The notes beneath the pieces were generated by a model. That model was not told the origin of the DNA. It did not search any database and was given only the letters and a program-made list of their open reading frames with translations. The translations under genes and the position numbers were made by a program. This document shows, one piece after another, positions 53,426-62,100 of a stretch of DNA of 64,000 nt (the first letter of the stretch is position 1; each line of letters begins with the position of its first letter). The stretch comes from a virus: the IMG/VR virus record IMGVR_UViG_3300010885_055964, positions 1-64,000 of that record; one strand, 5' to 3'.

Positions 53426-54508
53426 ATGCAACACTTAGGCATCGATGTGGGCACTAAGACTATAGTTTTAGCATATAGATCAGATGATAAGGTAGGATAT
53501 CTGTCAGAAATTAATGGCTATTACCCTTTCGAAAGGTGTACACCATTTATCAAGAATATGCTCAATGATCCGAATAAGGTACGGTCTGATGGCACCAAGA
53601 GACCAGCTAGGTGGTTCGAACACGATGGTAAGGCGATCGTATTAGGTAGAGATGCTGAAGAATTCGCATATGCTAAGAACGATACATTATTGAGACCAAT
53701 GGCTGAAGGCGGCATAGCAGCAGATGAAGCGGCTATGACCGTGTTAGCTGCTATAGTTCAGGGTTTAATGACTATGGCTGAGCATGATGTAGGAAAGTTC
53801 GATGATCAAGTTAAGCTATGTTATTGTACTACTGCTAAAGCGATAAACAAGCATTCGAATATAGATTATCATCAGAGAGTCGTTAATTTGGTTCTCGAGG
53901 GTTATGATACCAAGGCCAAGCTATCATATAATTCGATATATGAATCCCACGCTATTGTTATAGACATGAGTGAAGACGGTACTGGAATAGGGATATCATG
54001 GGGGGCAGGTACTGTAACTGTTAGCTACGTCAAGTACGGTTTAGAAGTATACTCTTTCTGTTGGGTAGGTGCCGGTGATTGGATAGACTCACAAGTAGCA
54101 TCTAGGCATGGGTATGATCCAAATGCTGTAAACACTATGAAGAAAAAGGCGAAGGAAACGCCGACAACTGTGGCCAAGAAGAAGACTGAAGTAGACTTGA
54201 CTCCGGGTGTAGATTATAGTAATGATAGATTAGCGATGGATATAGTGCTTCATTACGACGTGCTTATAAATCAAGTGATAGAAGGCATTGTTGAAGGCTT
54301 TAAGCAGAACGAGTCTGAAGCGAGAATTGAAGGTGCTGTGCCTATATTTATGGCTGGCGGCACCTCGTCGCCAGTTGGTTTCGTAGAAAGATGCGCTGAA
54401 AAGTTAAATCAATTAGAACCGCCTTTTGAAGTAGGAACTATCAAAAGGGCCGAACAGCCATTGTATTCCGTAGCGACTGGCTGCCTAAAGGCAGCTGAAA
54501 TGTTTTGA
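53426..54508 (+). CDS. Actin/Hsp70-superfamily ATPase
   Basis: 360 residues from ATG 53426, which has AGGAGAG 7 bases upstream. LGIDVGTKTIVLA (residues 4-16) is phosphate-binding loop 1, IVIDMSEDGTGIGISWGAGTVTVS the second phosphate loop region, and PIFMAGGTSSPVGFVER near residue 306 the adenosine loop. These are the three hallmarks of the actin/Hsp70/ParM fold. Family members in phages make filaments that position DNA or the phage nucleus-like structures, or act as chaperones. Which one cannot be told. Upstream DNA 53254-53425 stays open in the same frame, so a longer start is not excluded. Confidence 0.75.
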   Translation: MQHLGIDVGTKTIVLAYRSDDKVGYLSEINGYYPFERCTPFIKNMLNDPNKVRSDGTKRPARWFEHDGKAIVLGRDAEEFAYAKNDTLLRPMAEGGIAADEAAMTVLAAIVQGLMTMAEHDVGKFDDQVKLCYCTTAKAINKHSNIDYHQRVVNLVLEGYDTKAKLSYNSIYESHAIVIDMSEDGTGIGISWGAGTVTVSYVKYGLEVYSFCWVGAGDWIDSQVASRHGYDPNAVNTMKKKAKETPTTVAKKKTEVDLTPGVDYSNDRLAMDIVLHYDVLINQVIEGIVEGFKQNESEARIEGAVPIFMAGGTSSPVGFVERCAEKLNQLEPPFEVGTIKRAEQPLYSVATGCLKAAEMF

Positions 54509-54613
54509 CATAATATGTGACGGACTGCATTTGTATTCTGGTTAGTATTGATATGTGTTTGTATCGAAGTGGCCATTGTATTCAAAAGCAAAAACTTTCA
54601 ATAGATATGAACA

Positions 54614-56062
54614 ATGGCATATGATCCCAAAGATTATAGTGGTTCTACGCAATTTGTACATTTGCACAATCACACTGTATTTTCTGCTCTGGATGGTGTA
54701 GCCACTCCAGAACAATACGCTAAATTATGCTCTGAGCGTGGGTATCCTGCTATGAGTGCTACTGAGCACGGGCATATGGCATCGGTACCCGACATGTACT
54801 TGGCGTTTAAAAAATATGGAATCAAGTATATTCCAGGATGTGAAATATATTATAATGACTGGGAACCGCATAGACAAACGCTGGAACAAAGCGGAACAAA
54901 GGTCAGATCTCCCGAATGGAGAAAAAATAATCCTGATATTTCTGCTAGGATATCTAGAAACAGACATTTAACTATATTATGTAAAAACGAAGTAGGATAC
55001 CATAATTTATTAAAACTTACTACTCAAGCATATGAGACTGGTTTATTCGGCATGGGTAGGACGCAGTATAACCGAATATGGTTTGAAAAGCTATGTGAGT
55101 ATAAAGAAGGTCTTATTATATTATCAGGCTGCTTAAATGGCCCAATTAGTCATGAACTTAGGCATCGCTTCCTTAAGGATAAAGAAGGCGTCAAGATTTT
55201 CGAACGAGATAAACAACAAGCTTTCAATGATGCTATAAAATATGTAAAGATGTTTAAAAAAGAATTTGGTGATGACTATTATATAGAATTACAGATGCCT
55301 GGTATTGAAGCCATTGATAAGTGGGGCGAAAAAACGGTAAGTGATGATGCTGTCTTCAAGTGGTCAATAGCTATAGCCGATAAATACAATATACCTGTCG
55401 TTTTGACCAATGATTGTCATTATTTAGATCGCAAAGACTTCGAATTGCAAAAGCTTATGATGGCTGTGGCTCAAGAAACAACTATGGATTCTCCCGATTT
55501 ATTTCATGTTAATAGTAGTGAGCAATTCGTACAATCTAGAGCTGAATTGTGGTCTAGATTTAAAAACAATAAATATAGCGAAGGTATAGACGATAGAATA
55601 TTTGAAGTGATGTGTGATAATACATTGAAAATAGCAGAAAAATGCGTAGCATTTGATGTAGACACGTCCCCTAAGATACCTGAAATAGATAATGCTGATG
55701 ATTCTATCAAGCAGATCGTAGCCAAACGCTTAAAGGAAGGTGGATACGATAAAATAACTAAGAGATATTTAATAGACGGAAAAGAAGTGACATACGTTGA
55801 GCAAGCTAAAATAGAATTAAATAGATTTATCGATAAGGGATATTCGAGTTATTTTTTAATAACTCAAGATCTTGTTAACTATGGTAGACAAAGAGGTTGG
55901 CCGTTTAGCCCAAGAGGCAGTGCTGGTGGTTCTTTGGTGTGTTTCTTGATGGGCATCCATACGTTGAATCCTATGTTGTGGGGTCTATCGTTTGATAGGT
56001 TTTTATCACCTAGTAGAGGTGGTTATATGTTAAACGTAGACATGCCAGATCCAATCAGTTGA
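54614..56062 (+). CDS. dnaE: DnaE DNA polymerase III alpha, N-terminal fragment (PHP domain and palm start)
   Basis: 482 residues. PHP domain with VHLHNHT (H16, H18, H20), ATEHGH and IPGCEIYY; then the thumb/palm entry with AKIELNRFIDKGYSSYFLITQDLVNYGR and SPRGSAGGSLVCFLMGI. It ends FDRFLSPSRGGYMLNV-DMPD-PIS, that is, immediately before the catalytic PDxDxD motif, after which three codons and a stop follow. It therefore has no catalytic aspartates. The rest of the enzyme is encoded by the gene starting at 57290. The two must assemble, or the first may act as a free PHP nuclease/proofreader. Confidence 0.92.
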   Translation: MAYDPKDYSGSTQFVHLHNHTVFSALDGVATPEQYAKLCSERGYPAMSATEHGHMASVPDMYLAFKKYGIKYIPGCEIYYNDWEPHRQTLEQSGTKVRSPEWRKNNPDISARISRNRHLTILCKNEVGYHNLLKLTTQAYETGLFGMGRTQYNRIWFEKLCEYKEGLIILSGCLNGPISHELRHRFLKDKEGVKIFERDKQQAFNDAIKYVKMFKKEFGDDYYIELQMPGIEAIDKWGEKTVSDDAVFKWSIAIADKYNIPVVLTNDCHYLDRKDFELQKLMMAVAQETTMDSPDLFHVNSSEQFVQSRAELWSRFKNNKYSEGIDDRIFEVMCDNTLKIAEKCVAFDVDTSPKIPEIDNADDSIKQIVAKRLKEGGYDKITKRYLIDGKEVTYVEQAKIELNRFIDKGYSSYFLITQDLVNYGRQRGWPFSPRGSAGGSLVCFLMGIHTLNPMLWGLSFDRFLSPSRGGYMLNVDMPDPIS

Positions 56063-56088
56063 TTTATTACAATTGCTGGAGTCATTAA

Positions 56089-56580
56089 ATGACAGAGACA
56101 AAAGATTTAGAAATAGCGATTAGCGAACTTAAGCATTCTATAAAGATTCATCTGTTAATAATGGCAGGTCCGAGCCAGCAGCTTTGTGCTTTTTTGGTAA
56201 AAACGATCGATTTATTAGAAGATGATGATATTCAAAGGAAAAAGCAGGAAACATTGTTGTTGGCCTTTAGTATCGTAGAGGCAATAGCGGTGCATGTTCA
56301 ACAGGCGATTGATGCGAGGGGCCAAGTAGCGAAAAACAAAGGTAATCATATGCCAGAGAATGTCAGATCTTATTCTGATAATATATTAATAACGTTAGGC
56401 CAGGTAAGAGGACTAAATGACAAGAGGGTGGCTAAAACGGCTGTGCTTGTCGCTATAGGCAAAGCATTAGATGCTCTGGGGACATTTACTGGCGCAGTAT
56501 ACCCTACGATTTTTGAAGTTGATGGACGTCAGCTGAATAATCACCAGACAAGACCCGGAGAACAAGCGGAGACATTATGA
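56089..56580 (+). CDS. Hypothetical protein in the dnaE interruption
   Basis: 163 residues; GGAG precedes the ATG. Helix-rich with LEIAISELKHSIKIHLLIMAG, LLEDDDIQRKKQETLLLAFSIVEAIAV, and a Gly-poor C-terminus. No homing-endonuclease or intein motif can be seen. Its stop overlaps the next start (ATGA). Confidence 0.55.
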   Translation: MTETKDLEIAISELKHSIKIHLLIMAGPSQQLCAFLVKTIDLLEDDDIQRKKQETLLLAFSIVEAIAVHVQQAIDARGQVAKNKGNHMPENVRSYSDNILITLGQVRGLNDKRVAKTAVLVAIGKALDALGTFTGAVYPTIFEVDGRQLNNHQTRPGEQAETL

Positions 56581-56831
56581 AGGATTTTAGCTGGTACACC
56601 GCCGTTATTGTATTCGTTATATATATATTATTCGATATATTATATGCTCTTTATGTCATGTGTGTTAGTCAACAAAGAGCTTTGCGGGCTAGTGTTATAA
56701 GCTCGATATTATATAGCATAGGTGCATATGGGGTTATGAATTATTTAGAGAATCCATTGTACATTATTCCCTTAGCATGCGGTGCGTTTATAGGCACTTT
56801 TATTGCTGTGAAATATATGGGCCATTTGTAA
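56577..56831 (+). CDS. Small three-helix membrane protein
   Basis: 84 residues with three hydrophobic segments (TAVIVFVIYILFDILYALYV, ALRASVISSILYSIGAYGVM, PLYIIPLACGAFIGTFIAV). ILYALYVMCVSQQRALRA and NPLYIIPLACGAFIGTFIAVK resemble a short membrane family seen in phages and bacteria. Possibly a small transporter-like or holin-type protein; not proven. It is within the interval that splits dnaE. Confidence 0.6.
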   Translation: MKDFSWYTAVIVFVIYILFDILYALYVMCVSQQRALRASVISSILYSIGAYGVMNYLENPLYIIPLACGAFIGTFIAVKYMGHL

Positions 56832-56873
56832 TTAGGCAGATTGAATAGCGGAATAACGTGTATTAGGAAGAAC

Positions 56874-57293
56874 ATGAACATCAATTATGAGAAGACTGCC
56901 TTTGTGCTGATCAAACCTCCTTCTAAGGTAGTTTCTACACATAAGATCAACAACAGGCATGAGCATATCAAGCTAATCGAGACAGCTAAACATAATGAAT
57001 TGTTGCTATATTATTCCCATGTCATAAAAAAAGGAAATAAATATTACACTGATCAACCGTTAATAGTTGATGAAGAATCAGCTAAAAACTATATCGATAT
57101 GTTCTCTGACAACACAGAGAAGGAGGACAGTGTTGAAGTTCAGCCCAGTGTTCAGGTCGCACCGCCAATCACAGAAGAACGGTCGCTTGTATGTCCTTTT
57201 TGTAATAAAAAAATGTCAAGCACACCGGGGCGGACTTTACACATTAAATCTAAACATCCCGATAAGTTAGATGAGTACAAGGGCATGCTATGA
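56874..57293 (+). CDS. C2H2 zinc-finger protein
   Basis: 139 residues from the ATG at 56874 (AGGAAG upstream). C-terminal CPFCNKKMSSTPGRTLHIKSKH is a clear C-x2-C-x12-H-x4-H finger. N-terminal ~95 residues have a helix-strand pattern with HIKLIETAKHNELLLYYSHVIKKG. Its stop overlaps the start of the C-terminal DnaE gene (ATGA), so translation is coupled. It could bind DNA or act with the polymerase. Confidence 0.65.
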   Translation: MNINYEKTAFVLIKPPSKVVSTHKINNRHEHIKLIETAKHNELLLYYSHVIKKGNKYYTDQPLIVDEESAKNYIDMFSDNTEKEDSVEVQPSVQVAPPITEERSLVCPFCNKKMSSTPGRTLHIKSKHPDKLDEYKGML

Positions 57294-59995
57294 AGAATTG
57301 GGATCAGATAAAGGAATTAGCTTATCGAGTAGTGTCCGATCGTGGTCTAGATAAAAAATATCAAGAACGTTTGGCTTTTGAAATTATTGAAATAGAAAAA
57401 CAAGGTGCTAGTGCTAAGTGGGAAATATATTATAACGATAATAAGAAATTCGCTACCAATCCAAATAATTTAGTGTTACCGTGGTTATTAAATATGGTTA
57501 ATGAGGATCCTATACTTAGTAGGAATGATATTATATTAAACACAGTTAGAGCATCAAAAGTCAAAGAATACCGAGCCAAATATGGGAGTATTCCTTCTGA
57601 TTTTATTAAAGATACAGACATGCCAGACATTGATCTAGATTGCTTACCAGAAGCTAGAGATCCTATTAAAGAATATGCCGCTAAGACATATAGTATGGGT
57701 ATAACGGATGGATATGGTCCTGTCTGTTCTGTAGGAACTTGGCAGACTTATAAATTCAAAAACGCTATTATTGATGCTTGTGCTGGAACAGGATTGGTGG
57801 ATAGAAGTGTAGCTTTCGAGCTGACTACTCAATTGCCAGATGAAGTCGATCAATTAAAAGACGGAGGTGAGGCCGCTTGCAAAAACCGCATTATTGATAA
57901 TGGAGAGGAAAAAGAATGCGGATTTATTCATAGCTTAACCGAATGCCCAAGATGTGGTTCAGCAGACACTGATGCCCCAACCATAGGTAAGTTATTACAA
58001 GAATACGAAATATTAAGAAATTTCGCTTCTACGCATAAAACAGTAGTTGGATATGCTGTTAAACTGGTGGGTCGTGTGCGTAATATGGGCATGCATGCTG
58101 GTGCTCTCATAATAGCAGATAGGTCACTATTCGGTAATATCCCAATGGCTAAAAGCAGCAGCAAAGGCTATTGGGTCAGTATGTGGACAGAAGGCCGCAA
58201 TGCTCAATTATCTAAATTTGGATATAATAAATGGGATATACTTGGTCTCAAAACACTTAAATATATTTTTGAATGTTGTAAATTGATAGAAGCCAATCGC
58301 GGTATATCTTTCGGACCTAACATGGAAGGATGGGACTATAACGATCCCGAAACCGGGATAGCAGGATGGTATATTGATGGAACCGGAAAGAAATGTGATA
58401 TATTACTTAATGACGAACATACCTTAAGATTAGCTAACGAATTAAAAACAGATGGTGTTTTCCAATTCGACACAGATTTAGCTAAACAAATATTATCGAA
58501 TGGTGTACGCAACTTCGATGACTTAATGTTGTTTAATGCTATGGGCCATCCAGGCCCAATGGCTTCGATTCCAGAAGCAGTAGAAAATAGAGATAATTTC
58601 AAGAAAGATTGGCGATCTGCTTTGCCTAAACCTATTTATGAAATATTAAAGTATACATATGGTGTAATCGTTTACCAGGAGCAATTGCAAGCTATTTGGC
58701 AGATAATGGCAGGGTTTACAGCTCCCGAGGCCCAAGAAGCACGTAAGGCTGTAGCCAAAAAATGGACTCATAAACTAAAACCCATAAGAGAAAAATGGCT
58801 TAAGGGTGCGAGCAGGTCTATGAGTGATAAGGATGCAGAAGCATGGTGGGCCAAAATGGAGACATTCGGTCGTTATGCTTTCAATAAAAGCCACGCCGTC
58901 AGTTATTGTTTGGTAGCTCATAGATGTCTTTGGCTCAAAGCTCATTTTACACCAGAATGGTGGGCCGCAGTGATGAGCGATTGCCACCAAGAAAAGCTAG
59001 TAAGATATATGGGGATAGCTAGGTCTGAAAAATGGAGGCCGACCGAAATCACTTATTCTGGGAAACATCGTCCTGCTAAAAAATCGGATGGAGTCATATT
59101 TGATACGCTAAATTTAGAAAATATGACAAGGAGTTTCACTGTAACAGGAGACACGGTCAATCAGGGCTTAATCGGAATAAAAGGTATAGGGGAAACAGCT
59201 GCTGTAAAGTACGAGCGAAAAGGCGTTTATGCGGACATCGACGAGTTTATTACAAAAACAGGTGGAAAAGATAAAGCCGCATGCGAGCGGTTCATAAAAT
59301 TGGGTGCTTTCAAATATATGCAAGGACATAGCAATTCGAAGGCTGTATGGACATGGTATCAATATAAATATTGCAGTGGGAAAGATATTACTGCACTTAG
59401 GACAACTATCAAAGAGCAATTACTAGCTGCAGAAGGATGGAATGATCAGACTATCGAGCAAGAGAGAAAAAGGCAGATCACTGAATACAAGAAGGCTTAT
59501 CCTAATAGAAGGAAAGTTCCTGAAAAGCTAATAAATTGGAAACCGAGTCCAAATGATTCTCGTGATAATGTAATGGCATTGGTAACTGAAGACTTCTCTC
59601 TTGTGGAAGTGCTGCAGTTTGAGAAAGACTATTTAGGGTATTATTTACATTCTCCTTTAGATCTATACGAGTGTAAGGGACAATGCTCTATTGAAACAGC
59701 TAAAGATTATTCTACTAAAGACACATCAACCAGATTAGAAGGAGTTATCGTAAGCGTAGATTATGGTAAGACCAAAAATGATAAAGATTTCGCTAAGATA
59801 ATAATAAGTGATGGTATACAACAGACATTAGTCTTAATGTGGGAGTCAGAAATCAAACATCAAAATCAAGATACATTAAAACCAGGCGTAGGAGTACAAT
59901 TATACGTCAATTATGACCCTACTAGAAATATCTTCTCAGTAGCAAGAAATGAAGCTATTCTTAGACTAAAACGGAAGCAACATGCAACTAGTTAG
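57290..59995 (+). CDS. dnaE: DnaE DNA polymerase III alpha, C-terminal fragment (catalytic core)
   Basis: 901 residues. The catalytic motif MPDIDLD at residues 111-117, third aspartate in KWDILGL (~316), and the polymerase fingers including NKSHAVSYCLVAH (~540) are intact; a Cys-rich insertion CGFIH...CPRCG lies near residue 205-225, and a C-terminal OB-fold-like region (LEGVIVSVDYGKTKNDKD) ends the protein. The first ~110 residues resemble a degenerate copy of the region before PDIDID, lacking the GPGRGSA-type loop, which is supplied by the N-terminal gene. Together the two fragments make one full replicase. Confidence 0.92.
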   Translation: MKNWDQIKELAYRVVSDRGLDKKYQERLAFEIIEIEKQGASAKWEIYYNDNKKFATNPNNLVLPWLLNMVNEDPILSRNDIILNTVRASKVKEYRAKYGSIPSDFIKDTDMPDIDLDCLPEARDPIKEYAAKTYSMGITDGYGPVCSVGTWQTYKFKNAIIDACAGTGLVDRSVAFELTTQLPDEVDQLKDGGEAACKNRIIDNGEEKECGFIHSLTECPRCGSADTDAPTIGKLLQEYEILRNFASTHKTVVGYAVKLVGRVRNMGMHAGALIIADRSLFGNIPMAKSSSKGYWVSMWTEGRNAQLSKFGYNKWDILGLKTLKYIFECCKLIEANRGISFGPNMEGWDYNDPETGIAGWYIDGTGKKCDILLNDEHTLRLANELKTDGVFQFDTDLAKQILSNGVRNFDDLMLFNAMGHPGPMASIPEAVENRDNFKKDWRSALPKPIYEILKYTYGVIVYQEQLQAIWQIMAGFTAPEAQEARKAVAKKWTHKLKPIREKWLKGASRSMSDKDAEAWWAKMETFGRYAFNKSHAVSYCLVAHRCLWLKAHFTPEWWAAVMSDCHQEKLVRYMGIARSEKWRPTEITYSGKHRPAKKSDGVIFDTLNLENMTRSFTVTGDTVNQGLIGIKGIGETAAVKYERKGVYADIDEFITKTGGKDKAACERFIKLGAFKYMQGHSNSKAVWTWYQYKYCSGKDITALRTTIKEQLLAAEGWNDQTIEQERKRQITEYKKAYPNRRKVPEKLINWKPSPNDSRDNVMALVTEDFSLVEVLQFEKDYLGYYLHSPLDLYECKGQCSIETAKDYSTKDTSTRLEGVIVSVDYGKTKNDKDFAKIIISDGIQQTLVLMWESEIKHQNQDTLKPGVGVQLYVNYDPTRNIFSVARNEAILRLKRKQHATS

Positions 59996-60551
59996 TAAAG
60001 ATGGAATAGCATGTGATCAATGTGGTACCACTCATAAATTAGACTTTACATATTATTCGTTCGATTTCAGGGTCGTATCCGTCATATCAGGTAGAAGGTT
60101 AGCTTTAAGGGAATTATTAAGATCTAAGATAGTTCACTCGCTGGACATATGCCAGCAATGCTATGACAATATAAAAATGGAAGTGATTAAAAACTATCAA
60201 TCTACTATGACTAATGATGTGAGAAAACGGGGTACGAGTAATACGGTAATTTGCGAAATTAGTGGTAGGAAAATATTAGGTGCTAACTATAATTATTATT
60301 TATGTTGTGTGACAGAAGTAAATGTGTCTACATCAGGCCAGCCCAACATTTGCACAACATGCAGACAACAGACTAGAGATAGTGATAAAATATGTAGCAA
60401 TTGCAAAGGTAGCTCGTTTACAAGGACAGCTAATACCTCGACATACGATAGATTACTCGATATAAATGTATGTCAGGAGTCATTTAAAGATATGGTAAAT
60501 AAGTCAGAGTTGGTGAAAAAACAAGCGTCAGAGTGGTCTACTAATAGTTAG
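59982..60551 (+). CDS. Multi-zinc-ribbon hypothetical protein
   Basis: 189 residues, its ATG lies inside the end of the polymerase gene. CDQCGTTHKLDFTYYSFDFRVV, DICQQCYDN, CTTCRQQTRDSDKICSNCKGS supply several CxxC pairs. Likely a zinc-stabilised protein tied to the replicase by overlap. Function unknown. Confidence 0.65.
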   Translation: MQLVSKDGIACDQCGTTHKLDFTYYSFDFRVVSVISGRRLALRELLRSKIVHSLDICQQCYDNIKMEVIKNYQSTMTNDVRKRGTSNTVICEISGRKILGANYNYYLCCVTEVNVSTSGQPNICTTCRQQTRDSDKICSNCKGSSFTRTANTSTYDRLLDINVCQESFKDMVNKSELVKKQASEWSTNS

Positions 60552-60559
60552 GGATAAAA

Positions 60560-61156
60560 ATGTATAATCCATATGACCTAGTTAAGATCAAGATAAATGG
60601 CAAAGAGACATATGGTAGACCTGTGGCATTCGACTCTGACCCAATAAACATACATACTTTGAAAAATAAGGATGGTGAGCTAATTAAGCCGATTTTATTG
60701 ACTAGTGCCTGTCCAGATTGTGGCCAAGGCCTTGAGATTAATATAAGCCAGGGTGAATGCCCATCAGGAGTGTATATTGAATGCCACCTGTGTAAGGATA
60801 AATCGAAAATCAAGGTCGGAACCGTTAATAGGTTCAGGAAAAATGAGGAAGCACCAACAGATGAACCACTGCTTTGTAAAAATAATGATATTTGCAATAT
60901 CGACACGACAGTAGAACAAAGATTCGATATGCCTGAAGAACAACACCCAGATGTCGCTTCTGAGACTAAAGACGAACCCAAGCAGAACATAAAGAAAAAT
61001 AAGAGAAGTAAGAAGAAGACAGACATTAATGAGCAAACCAATGCCGACCCAGTAGGATTCGTTAATGTACCTCCATTAAAGAAGAGGATCGAATCAGCTC
61101 AAGGCTTAACAGAGGAAGTAGAAATAGACGACGCAGACATGGTCGAATTAGAATGA
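60560..61156 (+). CDS. Hypothetical zinc-ribbon protein with Lys-rich region
   Basis: 198 residues; GGGAT upstream. The first half has CPDCGQGLEIN...CHLCKDKSKI, a zinc ribbon. A basic NIKKNKRSKKKTDIN stretch (~residues 140-155) and an acidic C-terminus follow. Overlaps the next gene by 4 bases. Function unknown. Confidence 0.6.
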   Translation: MYNPYDLVKIKINGKETYGRPVAFDSDPINIHTLKNKDGELIKPILLTSACPDCGQGLEINISQGECPSGVYIECHLCKDKSKIKVGTVNRFRKNEEAPTDEPLLCKNNDICNIDTTVEQRFDMPEEQHPDVASETKDEPKQNIKKNKRSKKKTDINEQTNADPVGFVNVPPLKKRIESAQGLTEEVEIDDADMVELE

Positions 61157-62100
61157 AAATCATATTAGGTTCAGGCATAGTAGGACTAATAGCTAAGTTG
61201 ATATTAGGTCCCTCGTGGACGATAATCCCGTTTTATAGAAGCAGGTTTTATAGCTTTAATCCTTCACTAGATGATAACTTCATAATAAGGGATGAACTAA
61301 TAGATGATGTTATAAAGCAGATAACGCAAGAAATCAAATTGTCAGTGTTCGAATATAAAAGAGCTTGGTCGATTGGCGGGCAAATATTACCAGACTGGAA
61401 TGAAGCTATATGTAGTGATTGGTTATACAAGATATTTGGCGATAAGATACCTCCACAATCACAGATTTATAATAAACAAAAAATGACTTTTGGTGTATAT
61501 GATTTGAGAATAAATGATCTATATTCTAAATTAACTAACATATATATAGATGAATTAAAACAGCAATCGGCAGTAGGTAAAGTTACAGAGATAGGAGATC
61601 ATTATATAGTAAGGAACGGTGTGAAGAGCGATTTTGAGCAGGCCATAAACACCATACCTTTAAACCACCTGGCGAGCCTATGTAAGTTATCTATAAATCT
61701 TCCTTGTAAAGATATTCATTACTGGCATGTAAGAACTAATGATTTAAATTTTGAAGGATATAATCAGTTATTGGTCGCTGATCGTCTGTTCGGCTTTTAT
61801 AAAGTGACTAATATAGCACCTGGTAGATTTATGTTTTATTGCCACGAAGACATACCGAATCCTGGTACGTATCTAATGGGATTTATGCAAAAGTTCGAGA
61901 TAATCGATGGTACATCTATTCCGGAGGCGATGCCTTTAGGCCCGATGCCAGAATTGCAAATATTGGATCAAATGGGCATATTTAATGTCGGAAGTTATGC
62001 ACAATGGGATTGGTGCTCTGATGTGGGTAGCAATATACTAAAATTAGTAAGGTTTGCTAATAGGGGCTATGTCAATGCTAAACCAAAATATATTCACTGA
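61153..62100 (+). CDS. FAD-dependent oxidoreductase-like / UDP-galactopyranose-mutase-like protein
   Basis: 315 residues. ILGSGIVGLIAKLIL is the N-terminal Rossmann FAD/NAD-binding loop (GxGxxG) and the closing AQWDWCSDVGSNILKLVRFANRGY is like the C-terminal FAD-contact helix of NAD(P)/FAD-binding amine oxidase/UGM-type enzymes. Short for the class (usually 370-450 residues) with few motifs in between. May modify a sugar precursor; assignment is to the fold, not the reaction. Confidence 0.55.
   Translation: MKIILGSGIVGLIAKLILGPSWTIIPFYRSRFYSFNPSLDDNFIIRDELIDDVIKQITQEIKLSVFEYKRAWSIGGQILPDWNEAICSDWLYKIFGDKIPPQSQIYNKQKMTFGVYDLRINDLYSKLTNIYIDELKQQSAVGKVTEIGDHYIVRNGVKSDFEQAINTIPLNHLASLCKLSINLPCKDIHYWHVRTNDLNFEGYNQLLVADRLFGFYKVTNIAPGRFMFYCHEDIPNPGTYLMGFMQKFEIIDGTSIPEAMPLGPMPELQILDQMGIFNVGSYAQWDWCSDVGSNILKLVRFANRGYVNAKPKYIH

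Larger units (their letters stand above)
56038..57627. repeat. 12-bp direct repeat bounding the interruption of dnaE
   Basis: AGACATGCCAGA occurs at 56038-56049 near the end of the N-terminal fragment and at 57616-57627 in the C-terminal one, in the same codon frame (D-M-P-D). Removing 56050-57627 (1,578 bases, 526 codons) would give a seamless NVDMPDIDLD, the normal DnaE catalytic motif. Confidence 0.85.

Noticed and set aside
54614-59995. Split intein joining the two DnaE fragments, as in cyanobacteria
   Set aside because: Neither fragment has an intein N-terminal Cys block, a C-terminal HN motif or extra residues at the break; the first fragment just ends in P-I-S and a stop.
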